This document shows, in pieces, positions 25,384-35,403 of a DNA stretch of 64,000 nt. Source of the DNA: Alloacidobacterium sp963823845 (GTDB lineage Bacteria > Acidobacteriota > Terriglobia > Terriglobales > Acidobacteriaceae). A program made the translations under genes and the position numbers. How positions within the stretch are numbered: position 1 is the stretch's first letter; every line of letters starts with the position of its first letter. Under the pieces are notes generated by a model, which did no database searches, was not told the DNA's origin, and saw only the letters and a program-made list of their open reading frames with translations. The DNA lies in contig CAWGND010000023.1 of assembly GCA_963823845.1 (NCBI GenBank), positions 124,001 through 188,000 of the forward strand, written 5' to 3'.

Positions 25384-27417
25384 TTAGCGCGCGAAGGCTT
25401 CGTCGCTCAACTCGCGTTCCGGGTGATGCCTGGGATGCGGCAACTGGATCACAAGGGCCGCGCCGTGCGGCTGCAGGTTGTGCGCGGTGATCTCGCCTCC
25501 GTGATCGCGCACGATGGCATAGCAGACGCTTAAACCCATGCCGGATCCCGCGCGCGGAGACTTGGTGGTGAAGAAGGGATCGAAGGCGCGGTTCGGATCG
25601 GCGAAGCCCGGCCCGTCGTCAGAGATCAACACTCGGACTCCATCTTCATTGTGGCTCGCATCCACGTGGATGGTGTTCGGATGCCCATTGCCGCCCAAGC
25701 CCAACGCATCGAGCGAGTTGTTGAGCAGCTGAAGAAACATCTGTTGCAGCTGGTTCCGGTTGCCGTCAATCTCCGGCAGGTCATCCGCAAGATCAAGCTG
25801 CAGTTCGATTCGCCGACGATTGAATTCCTCACGGCGCAGCTGGCAGATGTCGCGCAGAATCTCCGTTACGGACACGGCAACGTGCTCGACGGGCGAAGGT
25901 TTCCAGAAGCGCAACATGCTTTCAATAATCTGCCGCATGCGCTGCGCTTCCTTGCGGACCAGCGACATGTTCTCCTGCCCAGGATGATCTTCAAGTTCCT
26001 CTTCGAGAAGCTGCGAGTAGCCGAGCACGACCGTCAGCGGATTGTTCAACTCATGCGCAACGCCGGCGGCAAGCTGGCCCAGGCCGGCAAGCTTTTCCGA
26101 CCGGGCCACACGCTGCATCAGCGCATTATGTTCGCGCACCGCCGTAAGATGGGCAACCAGCAGCTCCAGCGGCAGCAGGTCATCGGCCTGTAACGGCTGC
26201 TCGGGCTGCTTCAATCCGCTCAGGATGAGCCAGCCATCCGCCGCCCCGCCCCGTGTCTCCAGTGGAATCGCATGACACCTGAGATATTGCAGCGTCTCCA
26301 GCGGATCGTCGGGCACGAAAAGCGGACGCAGATCTACCTGCAGAGTGTGGCCCATCTCGACGGCAATGCTCTCACTCTGGCGAAAACGGTTGACTTGCTC
26401 CTGCGTGACTCGTCGGCCCAGCGCCTCCATGCCGGCGACCAGGGCGTCGCCCATGCCTGCGTGCGCGCCCACATAAAAGTTGTTTTGCACGCCGCGCAGA
26501 AAAAGCAGCGCCTGGCCAAAGCGGCTTACCTCGGTCGTTACTTGGCAGGCTTGCTGATAGGCTGCTTCCGCGTTCACACCGGAGAGAAGCGACAAGTCGA
26601 TCTCGGAATACCGCACCATCTCCACACGCGCGCGGTGGTCGCGCTCCTTGGCAGCCCGGTTCTGCGCCAGCTCATCTTCCAGCACAATCAGGATCATGCC
26701 GACCGCCGTCAACACCTTAATGAGGTTCACGCCGCGGTCAACGACCAGCATGGCCGGATGGGACTGCGCAAAAACGAAATCCAGTACAACCGGAGTGGTC
26801 CAAAGAAAAAAACCCGCGGAAGCGAAGAGGACACCCGGGCTGAAGCGGCGGAAGGCAGCTGCGAAGAGCAGCCCGGTCATAAGGTTGATGCTGCTTTGCG
26901 CTAAATACATGACGAAGCGGTATTCGCCCTGGTAAGTCAGCCACAGGCCGAAGCAGCCCGTCAGCACCGCGAACGGCACCGAGAACCATGCCGGCACGAA
27001 AGCCGTGCGCGCATTCCACAAGATCGACACGTAGACCACGGCAGCTGCGCAAAGCATGAGGAGGATGCGCAACGTCAGTCGCGGAGCCGGATTGAACGAG
27101 GCTACCACTGTGAATACGAGTACCGGAACGGCAAAGGCATATACGTACAGAATCTTCGGCCGGCGTTTGAAACCAAGCGGTGACATCGAACCAAGAAACA
27201 TCAATGGCGCCAGCACCATGCAGGCGTTGGAAACTGCGAGGCCGAGTCCAGGGGACCGCATTCCAGCCACTTCCATCGCCAGGCGAAGAACAGCCATGCT
27301 CCAGCCGATCAGCCAGAGCAGTCTCCGCGTCGTCCGCATCTGCAGGTAGAGCAGGGCAAAGACAACCAGAAGCGTACTCAGGAGTGTCAGGGCCGGAACT
27401 CGATAGAGCTCAGTCAT
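25384..27417 (-). CDS. Membrane sensor histidine kinase with GAF-like domain
   Basis: A 677-residue protein. The first 215 residues hold about seven membrane helices; residues about 250-420 look like a GAF-type sensor; then a HisKA dimerisation domain with His455 in HELNNPLTVVLGYSQLL, and a HATPase_c domain with N box (LLNNSLDAL), G1 (ISDDGPGFAD) and G2 (GSGMGLSVCYAIV). It would autophosphorylate and pass the phosphate to a response regulator, which is not encoded next to it (an orphan kinase). Divergent from the LolA-like gene. Confidence 0.9.
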   Translation of the reverse strand: MTELYRVPALTLLSTLLVVFALLYLQMRTTRRLLWLIGWSMAVLRLAMEVAGMRSPGLGLAVSNACMVLAPLMFLGSMSPLGFKRRPKILYVYAFAVPVLVFTVVASFNPAPRLTLRILLMLCAAAVVYVSILWNARTAFVPAWFSVPFAVLTGCFGLWLTYQGEYRFVMYLAQSSINLMTGLLFAAAFRRFSPGVLFASAGFFLWTTPVVLDFVFAQSHPAMLVVDRGVNLIKVLTAVGMILIVLEDELAQNRAAKERDHRARVEMVRYSEIDLSLLSGVNAEAAYQQACQVTTEVSRFGQALLFLRGVQNNFYVGAHAGMGDALVAGMEALGRRVTQEQVNRFRQSESIAVEMGHTLQVDLRPLFVPDDPLETLQYLRCHAIPLETRGGAADGWLILSGLKQPEQPLQADDLLPLELLVAHLTAVREHNALMQRVARSEKLAGLGQLAAGVAHELNNPLTVVLGYSQLLEEELEDHPGQENMSLVRKEAQRMRQIIESMLRFWKPSPVEHVAVSVTEILRDICQLRREEFNRRRIELQLDLADDLPEIDGNRNQLQQMFLQLLNNSLDALGLGGNGHPNTIHVDASHNEDGVRVLISDDGPGFADPNRAFDPFFTTKSPRAGSGMGLSVCYAIVRDHGGEITAHNLQPHGAALVIQLPHPRHHPERELSDEAFAR

Positions 27418-27566
27418 TGCTGGGAAGGATGAGGCAAGTGTACGCTGCGGACGGCGATTGCGGGGCCGAAAATTTTCTGGAATGGGCCCGATTGCAGTCC
27501 ATCCACCCTCCCGCCGCGTCTATCCTGTTAGTGGAGTGGTTATCGGCTTCCCGGGAGCATACTTCA

Positions 27567-28466
27567 GTGAATCGCACACGACTACACGTTCGGCATCTTC
27601 TATTCATGGTCTTCATCAGCTTCGCCGCTGCGTCTGTCTCCGCCCAGGTGTCCTACACCGCCATGCCGCTCGACCAGGGCTTCGGCAAGCTCGACAGCTC
27701 TGCGCCCTCGGTTCCCGCGCAGCAGATCATCGACAGTTTCACCGCGAAGGAATCTGAATTTCGCACCGCCTTGGGAAACTACACCTATGAGCGCAGCGTG
27801 AAGGTGGAGACGATCGATGACGACGGCAAGGTAGACGGCCAGTACTTTTGTGTGACTGACATCACCTTCGACCCGACGGGAAGACGTTATGAGAAGGTGG
27901 TCTTCGCGCCGCAAAACTCCCTTCAGCGCGTCTCCATGAGTCCCGCTGACTTTCAGGACATCGAACAGCGCCTGCCGTTCGTGCTCACCAAGGAAGATGT
28001 CGGCCAATATGACCTGACCTACGTTGGGAAACAGCAGGTGGATGAAGTCGATACGTATGTCTTCGATGTAAAGCCCAAGGTCATCGAGAAAAACAAGCGT
28101 TATTTCCAGGGCCGTATCTGGGTCGATCAAAAGGACCTGCAGATTGTGGTCACGAACGGAAAGAACGTTCCCGATGACACGCGCAGGGGCCACGAAGACT
28201 TATCGCCACCCTTCACGACATATCGGGAACAGGTTGACGGCAAATACTGGTTCCCAGTCTATACGCGCGGTGAAGGCGTGCTGCATTTCTCCGGCGGCAC
28301 TGGATACCTGGCCCAGGAGGTACACATGCGCGAAACCCTGAAGTACGCCAAATACAAACGTTTTGGCACGTCAGTCAAGATCACCTTTGACGGTCAAGAA
28401 ATCGGTCAGGGGACCGATAACCAGCAACAGCCGCCGCCACAACAGCAGCCAACGAAGCCTCAGTAG
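27567..28466 (+). CDS. Secreted LolA/LolB-like protein of unknown function
   Basis: A protein of about 299 residues. A GTG start at 27567 with GGGAG upstream opens a signal peptide (VNRTRLHVRHLLFMVFISFAA). The mature part is beta-rich with the outline of an outer-membrane lipoprotein-sorting fold: YDLTYVGKQQVDEVDTYVFDVKPK, then RYFQGRIWVDQKDLQIVVTNG. The C-terminus is Gln/Pro-rich. It may bind a lipid or another hydrophobic ligand. Its stop overlaps the stop of the convergent HNH gene by a few bases. Confidence 0.7.
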   Translation: MNRTRLHVRHLLFMVFISFAAASVSAQVSYTAMPLDQGFGKLDSSAPSVPAQQIIDSFTAKESEFRTALGNYTYERSVKVETIDDDGKVDGQYFCVTDITFDPTGRRYEKVVFAPQNSLQRVSMSPADFQDIEQRLPFVLTKEDVGQYDLTYVGKQQVDEVDTYVFDVKPKVIEKNKRYFQGRIWVDQKDLQIVVTNGKNVPDDTRRGHEDLSPPFTTYREQVDGKYWFPVYTRGEGVLHFSGGTGYLAQEVHMRETLKYAKYKRFGTSVKITFDGQEIGQGTDNQQQPPPQQQPTKPQ

Positions 28467-29065
28467 TATAGGTACTTTCTCCACTTCTGGTCGCTGTGCC
28501 CGATCATGCGCATGATGTGGCGGCTGGTGTGCAGCGTGAACGGACGCGGCTCGCGCAGCAGCTTCATATCTTCAAGCTCGTGCAGCAATTGATTCCCCTT
28601 GCGGCGATTGCATGAGTGGCAACAGGCGACGAGATTCTCCCACGTCGACAGGCCGCCGCGCGAACGCGGGATCACGTGGTCGAGCGTCAACTCGCCCGCT
28701 GGCAGCACTACGCCGCAATACTGGCAGCTGTTGCGGTCGCGCAGCAGGATGTTCTTGCGCGACAGTGCCCGCGTCTGGTGCGGGATGCGCCTGTATTCAA
28801 GCAGGCGGATCACCGATGGCATCGGCATGCGCACTCGGGCGGCGTGCAGCATTGCGCCCTGCTCCTCTTCGGTTTTTGCAATGCCTTTCAGCACCAGCAC
28901 CAGCGCGCGGCGCGCTCCGCAGATATTGATCGGCTCATAGGAGGCGTTCAACACCAGCACCGGCGACTGCATCGTGCTGCCGGAATAGGCACGAACCTCT
29001 TCGCGTGGTGCAGCGGCGATATGCTTTTGCTTGCGCGCGTGAATCATGGCTCTTCCCAGTGACAT
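28460..29065 (-). CDS. HNH endonuclease
   Basis: A 201-residue protein. The start at 29065 (MSLGRAMIHARKQKH) is preferred over longer frames because those would run into comF; Met at MQSPVLVLNASYEP is a further candidate. The HNH nuclease core is complete: CQYCG, then LTLDHVIPRSRGG and ENLVACCHSCNRRKGN, giving the zinc-ribbon Cys pairs and the catalytic His. The N-terminal VLVLNASYEPINICGARRALVLVLKG is typical of a widespread chromosomal HNH family whose role is not known. It follows comF on the same strand. Confidence 0.88.
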   Translation of the reverse strand: MSLGRAMIHARKQKHIAAAPREEVRAYSGSTMQSPVLVLNASYEPINICGARRALVLVLKGIAKTEEEQGAMLHAARVRMPMPSVIRLLEYRRIPHQTRALSRKNILLRDRNSCQYCGVVLPAGELTLDHVIPRSRGGLSTWENLVACCHSCNRRKGNQLLHELEDMKLLREPRPFTLHTSRHIMRMIGHSDQKWRKYLYY

Positions 29066-29115
29066 TTCTCCCCCAGTCTCCCGATCAGCACCTGTATAAA
29101 CACGGCTTTCGGCGA

Positions 29116-29972
29116 TTACACGCCGCGAGCCGCAGGAACAAACTCCGCATCCCACAACGCCACGTCTTCGTGCATCGGCACTTCTTTCACGGGCATCGGC
29201 GGCTGAATAATGTCCTGCCGCTGCGCCCGCGCAACCGTGGCGACAAGCACGCTCTTTGCTCCGGCGCTGCGCAGCGCCTGCGCGCATGCCCGTGTCGTAG
29301 CTCCCGTGGTGTAAATATCGTCGATCAGAAGCACGTCCGCACCTTTTATCTTTTCCGGCGAAAGCGCAAAAAAAGCGCCGCGCACATTCGCGCGACGCTT
29401 GTGCGGGGTCAGCCCGCTTGACTCTGCGTGGCGCGGCGCCGCTCCATCACGCCCGTCGCCACCGTCAACTCCCATTCAGGCAGCGCCCGCCTGAGCGCTT
29501 TCACCGTCGAGCGTGCCAGCGCCTCGGCCTGGTTAAAGCCGCGCTGCCGCCTTTTTGCGCGAAAGAGCGGTACAGGAATCACCAGCATCTTTCGCGGAAT
29601 GCTTTCAATCTCCAGAACCTGCAGCGCCAGAAGCCAGCCCAACCGCTCGGCAATCGGCTCCATCCCGTCGTATTTCAACAGGTGCAGCAGCGCGCGCAAC
29701 TGGCCTTGATAAATACCATGAGCCACAGCCCGTTCAAACGGCGGAGCACTTACGCGGCAGGGGCGGCACAGCAGTCCTTGACCCACGCCAAATTCGGCGA
29801 CGCCAAGGGCTTCGCCGCAAATCGCGCACAGGCATCCAGATTGTTCGGGAAGATTTTTCCAGCAGGAATCGCAGACGGGAATGCGGGAGAAGCGCAGGAG
29901 AGATTCGCCGCACAGGCGGCATGGAGCAGGGAAGAGCGCGCAGCAGAGACTGTCTACCGGACTTCGCAGCAC
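29116..29972 (-). pseudogene. comF: ComF-family phosphoribosyltransferase, split by a frameshift
   Basis: Two frames together make one ComF. The first (29972-29409, 187 residues) has the N-terminal zinc-finger Cys set (CRLCGE, CDSC, CAIC, CRPC) and runs to ERRRATQSQAG before a TGA. The second frame continues the family sequence as GLTPHKRRANVRGAF and holds the PRPP-binding motif VLLIDDIYTTGATT. The shift needed is -1 at about 29411-29414 in a GGGC context, as if one base had been lost. ComF proteins support DNA uptake in naturally competent bacteria. It may be a true pseudogene, a sequencing error or a programmed frameshift. Confidence 0.8.
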
Positions 29973-30149
29973 GCGAGCGATCGCTCTCCATGCTGAGGTA
30001 CCGGCCTGTCTAACGTCGAGCGCGTTTGTATCACGCTGACTGCAGAAGATGCACCTCTCGTGGCGGGCAGCCCGCCATTGCTAAGGAGTATACAGTGAAA
30101 GTCTGCACAATTCCAGGTGCCGTCGTTGATCCCTGTGATTCCAAAAGCT

Positions 30150-31466
30150 TCAGCGTAGACGAAATCGCATGATGCGGGCCGGCGTGAGCTTAGCTCCGCG
30201 CAGTAATGCGCCGTGTTCACCCAACTGGTTCCAGCCTGAGTTCGCGATGTAGTAGAAGTAGTCTCCGACGACCACTCCATGCGTGGGATCGCCCAGAGTC
30301 GACGTAGCTCGTTCAACGATTTCTTCAGAAACCACGCGGCTGAAACTCGGATCGAGTTTGAGGCGAACAACCCGTTCCGGAGACGTGCCATTCTGTACCA
30401 GGATCAGCCATCCGCAATCGAAATACAGCCCATCGACGCCACTGAGCGCATACGGCTTCGATCCTCCCTGACCTAGCCATGTCACTTCTTTACTCGCAAA
30501 ATCCAGCATGCCGATACCACCTGTGTAATCGGGAACAAAGATATGCCGCCCATCAGGATGCATCGCCGCGGTTTGCGGCGAGATGAAATCACCCCGGTCA
30601 ATTCTCTGCAAAGCATCTCCCTGCACGCGATAAATCCCGCCGCCATCGCCATCGCTCACAATTGGATCGCCCTGTTGCGTCAGCGTCATGTCGCCGAGCG
30701 CCGCGGGTTTCGGACCTACCACGCGGCGAATCAATGCACCGGACGAAAGATCGAAGCACAGGATAGCCGACCGCCCCCAATCTGATGGGACGACTGACTG
30801 GAAGCCATCGAGAGCAACTTCAGTCGTCCACACGCGGTTGCGTTGTGCATCCACTTTGATAGCAAGCATCGGCCAGCGGCTAGGCGACTCCGCAAAATCT
30901 TTGACCTTTCCATCCGGACCCACGCGCACAATCTTCTTTTCCAGAACGCTGGTCATCAGAAAAGATTTAGTTCGCGGATCATAGTCGATATCCTCCGCAA
31001 GCAGATTGGCGTCAGTCAATACGAATGCCGTCTCTGCGTGCGAGATAGCCGTCTCGTTGGCGGCAAATCTTTTCAGCACCGCCTGATACGCAGGAAGAGT
31101 TTGCAGCGACGAAAATCCTTTGCCCTTCCCATGCACCAGATCATCATCGGCCTGCCCCATATCGGCAAGCTGATTGAGAGCAGCAATCGCGCGGTCATGG
31201 TCTCCGGCCGCGGCATAAGCCTGTGCAACTGTTTCTACAGAAGCAGGTGAGTCATGAACCAGCTTCTGCAGCTGCAGCACAATCTGAAGACGCCGCCTCT
31301 GGTCACCTGCCACGATCGCCGCATGCGCCTGCTGCCGCAAATCGCGCAGCTGCTCGATTGCCGTAGGCATCTGAGTGGCCTGTGCGGTCAAAGGTGGCGC
31401 GCACAAAGAAAGTGCAAACATTGCGAGCGCCCGATTCACCATCATCGATCGGCAGCTCATTCTCAT
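30150..31466 (-). CDS. Secreted beta-propeller (SMP-30/NHL-like) protein
   Basis: A protein of about 438 residues with a signal peptide (ending APPLTAQ). A helical TPR-like segment (about residues 40-120, AQAYAAAGDHDRAIAALNQLADMG) comes first. Then a propeller of six or so blades carries motifs such as AEDIDYDPRTKSFLMTS and AAMHPDGRHIFVPDYTGGIGMLDF, as in SMP-30/gluconolactonase and NHL proteins. The start lies 8 bases after the stop of the upstream transporter gene, so the two are an operon. Substrate or partner unknown. Confidence 0.72.
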   Translation of the reverse strand: MRMSCRSMMVNRALAMFALSLCAPPLTAQATQMPTAIEQLRDLRQQAHAAIVAGDQRRRLQIVLQLQKLVHDSPASVETVAQAYAAAGDHDRAIAALNQLADMGQADDDLVHGKGKGFSSLQTLPAYQAVLKRFAANETAISHAETAFVLTDANLLAEDIDYDPRTKSFLMTSVLEKKIVRVGPDGKVKDFAESPSRWPMLAIKVDAQRNRVWTTEVALDGFQSVVPSDWGRSAILCFDLSSGALIRRVVGPKPAALGDMTLTQQGDPIVSDGDGGGIYRVQGDALQRIDRGDFISPQTAAMHPDGRHIFVPDYTGGIGMLDFASKEVTWLGQGGSKPYALSGVDGLYFDCGWLILVQNGTSPERVVRLKLDPSFSRVVSEEIVERATSTLGDPTHGVVVGDYFYYIANSGWNQLGEHGALLRGAKLTPARIMRFRLR

Positions 31467-31473
31467 AAGCACG

Positions 31474-32388
31474 CTAGACCGTCACGCCCTTCTTTGACGG
31501 CACAACTTGCTTCCCCGTGAGTGTCGCGAAAACTCCAGCCAGCACCAGCAGAGCCCCGATCATTTGAAACGCCGTCAGCCGCTCACCCGCGAGCACCGCT
31601 CCGGCAAACAGCGCAATCACCGGATTTACGTACGCATAACTGGCCACCCGCGTCGCGGGCTCATGCGCAATCAGCCAGACATAGGAAGTGAAAGCCAGAA
31701 TCGAAGCAGCGAACACCAGGTACGCCATACTCAAGATCAAAGTGGGCCTAAGCATCACATCCAGCGGAGGCAGACGGCGCATCTCTCCAGCCAACAGAGA
31801 CAGCAGAAATAATAATCCGCCACCGGTAGCCATCTGCCAGCCCGCATTCAGGGTCTGGGGTTTCGGCAAAGTGAGCCGGCGCGACAACAGTGTCCCTCCC
31901 GACCAGCAAAGCGTGCCTCCAATCAACGCCAGCACGCCGAGTGTGGAGGCGCGCTCGCTCGATTCCGGAGCCTGCCATGCAAGCGCGACGACCCCCGCAA
32001 AGCCAAGCACGACTCCGATCACCGACACGAGCGTGGCCTTCTGCGTGCGCAGAATCGCCAGCTCGCCAATAAAGATCCATACCGGAATGATCGCCGAGAT
32101 GACCGCGGCAATCCCCGAAGACACACGAATCTCAGCCCAGAAAAGTCCCGCATACAGGCAGGCGAACATGATGAAGCCGAGCGTGGACGCGCCCAGCAGC
32201 GACTTCCGCGGCATCTCCGTATTTCCGCGTAGATGGCTGTAAAGAATCAGCAGCACGCCGGCCAGCGTGAAACGAAACCCCGCAGCGAAGAAAGGCGGTA
32301 TAACCGCTACAAGCTCACGAATCCCAAGGAACGACCCGCCCCAGAGAAAGTAAATCGCCCCATAAGCCAGCAGCCTGCGCATGGACAT
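31474..32388 (-). CDS. EamA/DMT-family transporter
   Basis: A 304-residue protein with ten predicted membrane helices in two EamA repeats (GGSFLGIREL near the start; PVIALFAGAVLAGERLTAFQMIGALLVLAGV near the end). The family exports amino acids or other small metabolites. The RhaT/YedA-like arrangement fits, but the substrate cannot be inferred. It is first in an operon with the propeller protein and divergent from the GH18 gene. Confidence 0.9.
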   Translation of the reverse strand: MSMRRLLAYGAIYFLWGGSFLGIRELVAVIPPFFAAGFRFTLAGVLLILYSHLRGNTEMPRKSLLGASTLGFIMFACLYAGLFWAEIRVSSGIAAVISAIIPVWIFIGELAILRTQKATLVSVIGVVLGFAGVVALAWQAPESSERASTLGVLALIGGTLCWSGGTLLSRRLTLPKPQTLNAGWQMATGGGLLFLLSLLAGEMRRLPPLDVMLRPTLILSMAYLVFAASILAFTSYVWLIAHEPATRVASYAYVNPVIALFAGAVLAGERLTAFQMIGALLVLAGVFATLTGKQVVPSKKGVTV

Positions 32389-32520
32389 GGTTTAGGATAG
32401 CGCCAGTCGAAGACAATCCTGTTTCACTCTTCGATTCGTGCCTATTGCTCTTCCGTCGGTGTATGGAAGAAGCTGGCTACACGCATCTTTCATTCTCTAT
32501 CGAGGTTCGCAAATCCGGAT

Positions 32521-34632
32521 ATGCCGACGAAGCTCATGCGCCTGCTCCTCGCCTTTCTTTCTTTTGTCCTGCCGCTGCAGACAGCGATCGCCCAGGGCAC
32601 TGTGCCCACATTTAAGCTGACCGTCAAACAGGCGTCCTACACCATCTTCGGAAACGACCCGGCCCAGGGAACAACCACGACTGTCCCCACAGTCCTCGTT
32701 CCCATCACGCTCTCGTTCGACACGAAAAAGGTCGACGGTAAGCCATTCGTCATGGATGCATCCGCAGATGTGTCTGCCGTCCTCGCCTCGCCGGTCTTTA
32801 CCAGCTACGCCTTCGCTTCCGGCGGGGCGACACAGTATGCCGACGCCATGCTGCGCACCACTTTCCCGAACGCAAAAGAGTGGCACACGCTGCTCGGCAA
32901 GCCAGAAGTTAAGCCGATCAGCATTGCTGTCCCCGCAGGCTATGGCTACGTTCTCACCTCGAAGAAGACGGGCGAATTCTTCGCCGTTGCCGACGTGGAG
33001 TTCATGCAGCGAGAAATCTTCAAGCAGATCCCAAAGCAGGATGGCAAACTCGTCATTGCAGCAACCCGCAACACCACCTATTACGTTGAAGGCGACGCCA
33101 CCGAGTGCTGCTCATGGGGAACGCACGGCGTCGATTCCGCAACGGGCAATTCCTTTGTGCTTGGCTCATATCTGCATGGCACTCCCGCCGTCGTCGAAGA
33201 CAAAGATCTACAGCCGCTCACCCAGCAGCTTGCCGAATTCATCAAAGACCCGCTGCATGACCCGCTGGTTCACTTCGCCAGCAAGCCGTATCCCGGCAAC
33301 GTCTTTCCTGCCTGGCTGCGCCTGCCGTCTGTACCCGCCGGAGATCAGGGGCGTTGCGGCGGTACCACGGCTGCGACGGCATACTTCCTGCTCGAACCGA
33401 CAAACACCAACGAGAAAAACAACATCCCCTCGTCGAAACCTTTCGTTGCGCACACGGGCAGCGCAACCTATCACTTGCAGAATGTAGCCACGCTCTCCTG
33501 GTATCTGGGAGCAGCGGAAAACCTCGGCACCACCTACAGCTTCCCGGACGCGCAGGCGCTGCCCGCTCCAGCCAAGCCGTGCCCGGCACGCGGTAGGCAT
33601 TCCGCGCCGGCCGCTCCTACCGTTGCGGCGGTTCCGCGCAGCGGCCCACCCAACGGGCACGAACTCATCGGCTACTGGGAAGGTTACGGCTCAGCGGATT
33701 CCATCTTTCCCATCCGCGAAATCTCGCCGCAGTGGGACGTCATCATCGTCGCCTTTGCAACGCCAGACCACAACGCGCCTGAAGGAACCATGCAGTTTCC
33801 CGCGCCCGCCGGACAAACCCCGGGGCAGTTCAAGGCCGACGTCGCCTCCCTGCAACGTCAGGGCAGAAAGGTCATGATCTCGCTCGGAGGCGGCGGACAG
33901 CACTTCACGCTTGCCGACCCGAAGCGCGTTCCCACGTTCGTCTCATCCGTCATCAAGATTGTCAGCGACTATGGCTTCGACGGCATCGACATCGACTTCG
34001 AGAGTCCCTCGCTCTCCATCGATCCCGGTGACACTGACTTCCGCCACCCCACCACGCCGTCGATTGTGAACCTCATCTCAGCCCTGCGCCAGTTGCACGA
34101 TCACTTCGGCTCGAAGTTCATGATCAGCCTTGTGCCCGAAGGCACGCAGATCCCCTCCGGATACCCCAGCTACGGCGGACAGTTCGGGTCTTATCTACCA
34201 ATCGTGTATGCCATCAGTGACATCCTGTCCTTCGTCGATGTGCAGGACTACAATACGCCGCCGCTCCAGGCCCTTGATGGCGAAATCTATCAGCCCGGCA
34301 CCGTCGACTACCACGCCGCCATGACCGAGCTCCTGTTGCACGGCTTCGACGTAGGAGGCGATCCGAAGTATCACTTCGATCCCATGCCGGCCGACAAAGT
34401 CGCCGTCGGCTTCCTCACGCCCGACACCACTCCAACCATCGTCAGCAAATCTATGGATTACATCATCGCCGGCAAAGCCCCCGCCGGAACGAAGTACAAG
34501 CTACGCCAACCCTCCGGCTACCCCGGCATGATCGGCGCCATGTTCTGGACCATCGACGATGACCGCCGCCACAACTACAACTACTCAAACACCATCGGTC
34601 CGCAGCTCCACAGCTATCCGGCCGTCAAGTAG
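32521..34632 (+). CDS. Secreted GH18 chitinase-like protein with novel N-terminal half
   Basis: A 703-residue protein with a signal peptide (about residues 1-25). Residues about 26-345 form a domain I do not recognise, with several Cys (TECCSWG; GRCGG). After a Pro/Ala linker, residues about 375-700 are a GH18 TIM barrel (ELIGYWEGYG; KVMISLGGGG) with the catalytic DGIDIDFE at 487-494. GH18 enzymes cleave chitin or related beta-1,4-GlcNAc polymers by substrate-assisted catalysis; the final Glu of the motif is the acid. It ends 12 bases from the convergent DUF4239-like gene. Confidence 0.85.
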   Translation: MPTKLMRLLLAFLSFVLPLQTAIAQGTVPTFKLTVKQASYTIFGNDPAQGTTTTVPTVLVPITLSFDTKKVDGKPFVMDASADVSAVLASPVFTSYAFASGGATQYADAMLRTTFPNAKEWHTLLGKPEVKPISIAVPAGYGYVLTSKKTGEFFAVADVEFMQREIFKQIPKQDGKLVIAATRNTTYYVEGDATECCSWGTHGVDSATGNSFVLGSYLHGTPAVVEDKDLQPLTQQLAEFIKDPLHDPLVHFASKPYPGNVFPAWLRLPSVPAGDQGRCGGTTAATAYFLLEPTNTNEKNNIPSSKPFVAHTGSATYHLQNVATLSWYLGAAENLGTTYSFPDAQALPAPAKPCPARGRHSAPAAPTVAAVPRSGPPNGHELIGYWEGYGSADSIFPIREISPQWDVIIVAFATPDHNAPEGTMQFPAPAGQTPGQFKADVASLQRQGRKVMISLGGGGQHFTLADPKRVPTFVSSVIKIVSDYGFDGIDIDFESPSLSIDPGDTDFRHPTTPSIVNLISALRQLHDHFGSKFMISLVPEGTQIPSGYPSYGGQFGSYLPIVYAISDILSFVDVQDYNTPPLQALDGEIYQPGTVDYHAAMTELLLHGFDVGGDPKYHFDPMPADKVAVGFLTPDTTPTIVSKSMDYIIAGKAPAGTKYKLRQPSGYPGMIGAMFWTIDDDRRHNYNYSNTIGPQLHSYPAVK

Positions 34633-34644
34633 TGTTCACAGGCC

Positions 34645-35403
34645 CTAATGTGGATGCAGCGACTCAGACAGGCTGATCAGGTTTTGCGGAATCACGCGAA
34701 TGATGCCTCTGCGCGGGCTGTCAATGTCGGCCATGAGAAAGAATGAGATCGACACAAGGAACGGTAAAACCGTAAACAGCGCGGCTCCCCTCCGGTGCGC
34801 GCTGTAGCCAATCAGCAGGCTGCAGCAGATCGCAAGAACTACCATCAGGCACCATGCGCCAACCGGAATGCGGTTCCAAAAGGCAGCCTGCGTGTATCCC
34901 TGCCTGTTCAACACATCGTTCATCCCCGAAACTGCGAGGCCGATGATAGGGGTCGGCTGCGTTTTGGCGACACCCTGGACGATGGACCACATCTCATTCT
35001 GCAGTCTTGCCGTCTCGTTATTGATCGATTTAAGGTGGGGCGTATCACGTGTCGTGTAGAACAGGAGGCGTTGATCGAGATATTGCGTGAGTAACTGGCG
35101 GACTCTCGCCGCATCGGCGTCAGGCAGCAGATCGGCCCGGACGTACTCCGTGCCGATCGCATTCGCCTCTTCTTCTTCGTAATTCTTACGTTGATCGTAC
35201 CGGTTCACGGCCATCGAAAAGCTAAATCCGATGATGAGTGCCAGCAGTGTCAGGCCTGCGCTTACCACAAGGCCGAGATCATCCCTCTCGTCATCCGGCA
35301 CAGGCCGCTTCCTCGCAATGAAAGCGCCAAGGTGTACCGCTAGCCACAGGATCACGAGAGAAATTGCGAAAACCGCACGTGGGAATTTCAGTATTTCGCT
35401 CAA
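34645..35403 (-). CDS. DUF4239-like (bestrophin-like) membrane protein
   Basis: A protein of about 252 residues. The TTG at 35403 is chosen because GGAG lies about nine bases upstream and the protein then starts just before the first membrane helix (FPRAVFAISLVILWLAVHLG); a longer frame reaches 35493. Two N-terminal helices, a cytoplasmic helical region (YDQRKNYEEEEANAIGTEYVRADLLP) and two C-terminal helices match the DUF4239 pattern. The function of this family is unknown. Confidence 0.7.
   Translation of the reverse strand: MSEILKFPRAVFAISLVILWLAVHLGAFIARKRPVPDDERDDLGLVVSAGLTLLALIIGFSFSMAVNRYDQRKNYEEEEANAIGTEYVRADLLPDADAARVRQLLTQYLDQRLLFYTTRDTPHLKSINNETARLQNEMWSIVQGVAKTQPTPIIGLAVSGMNDVLNRQGYTQAAFWNRIPVGAWCLMVVLAICCSLLIGYSAHRRGAALFTVLPFLVSISFFLMADIDSPRRGIIRVIPQNLISLSESLHPH

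Noticed and set aside
29066..29287. Longer HNH nuclease start at 29287
   Set aside because: The extra 74 residues are Arg/Ala/Cys-rich mirror sequence of comF and are not part of the HNH family.
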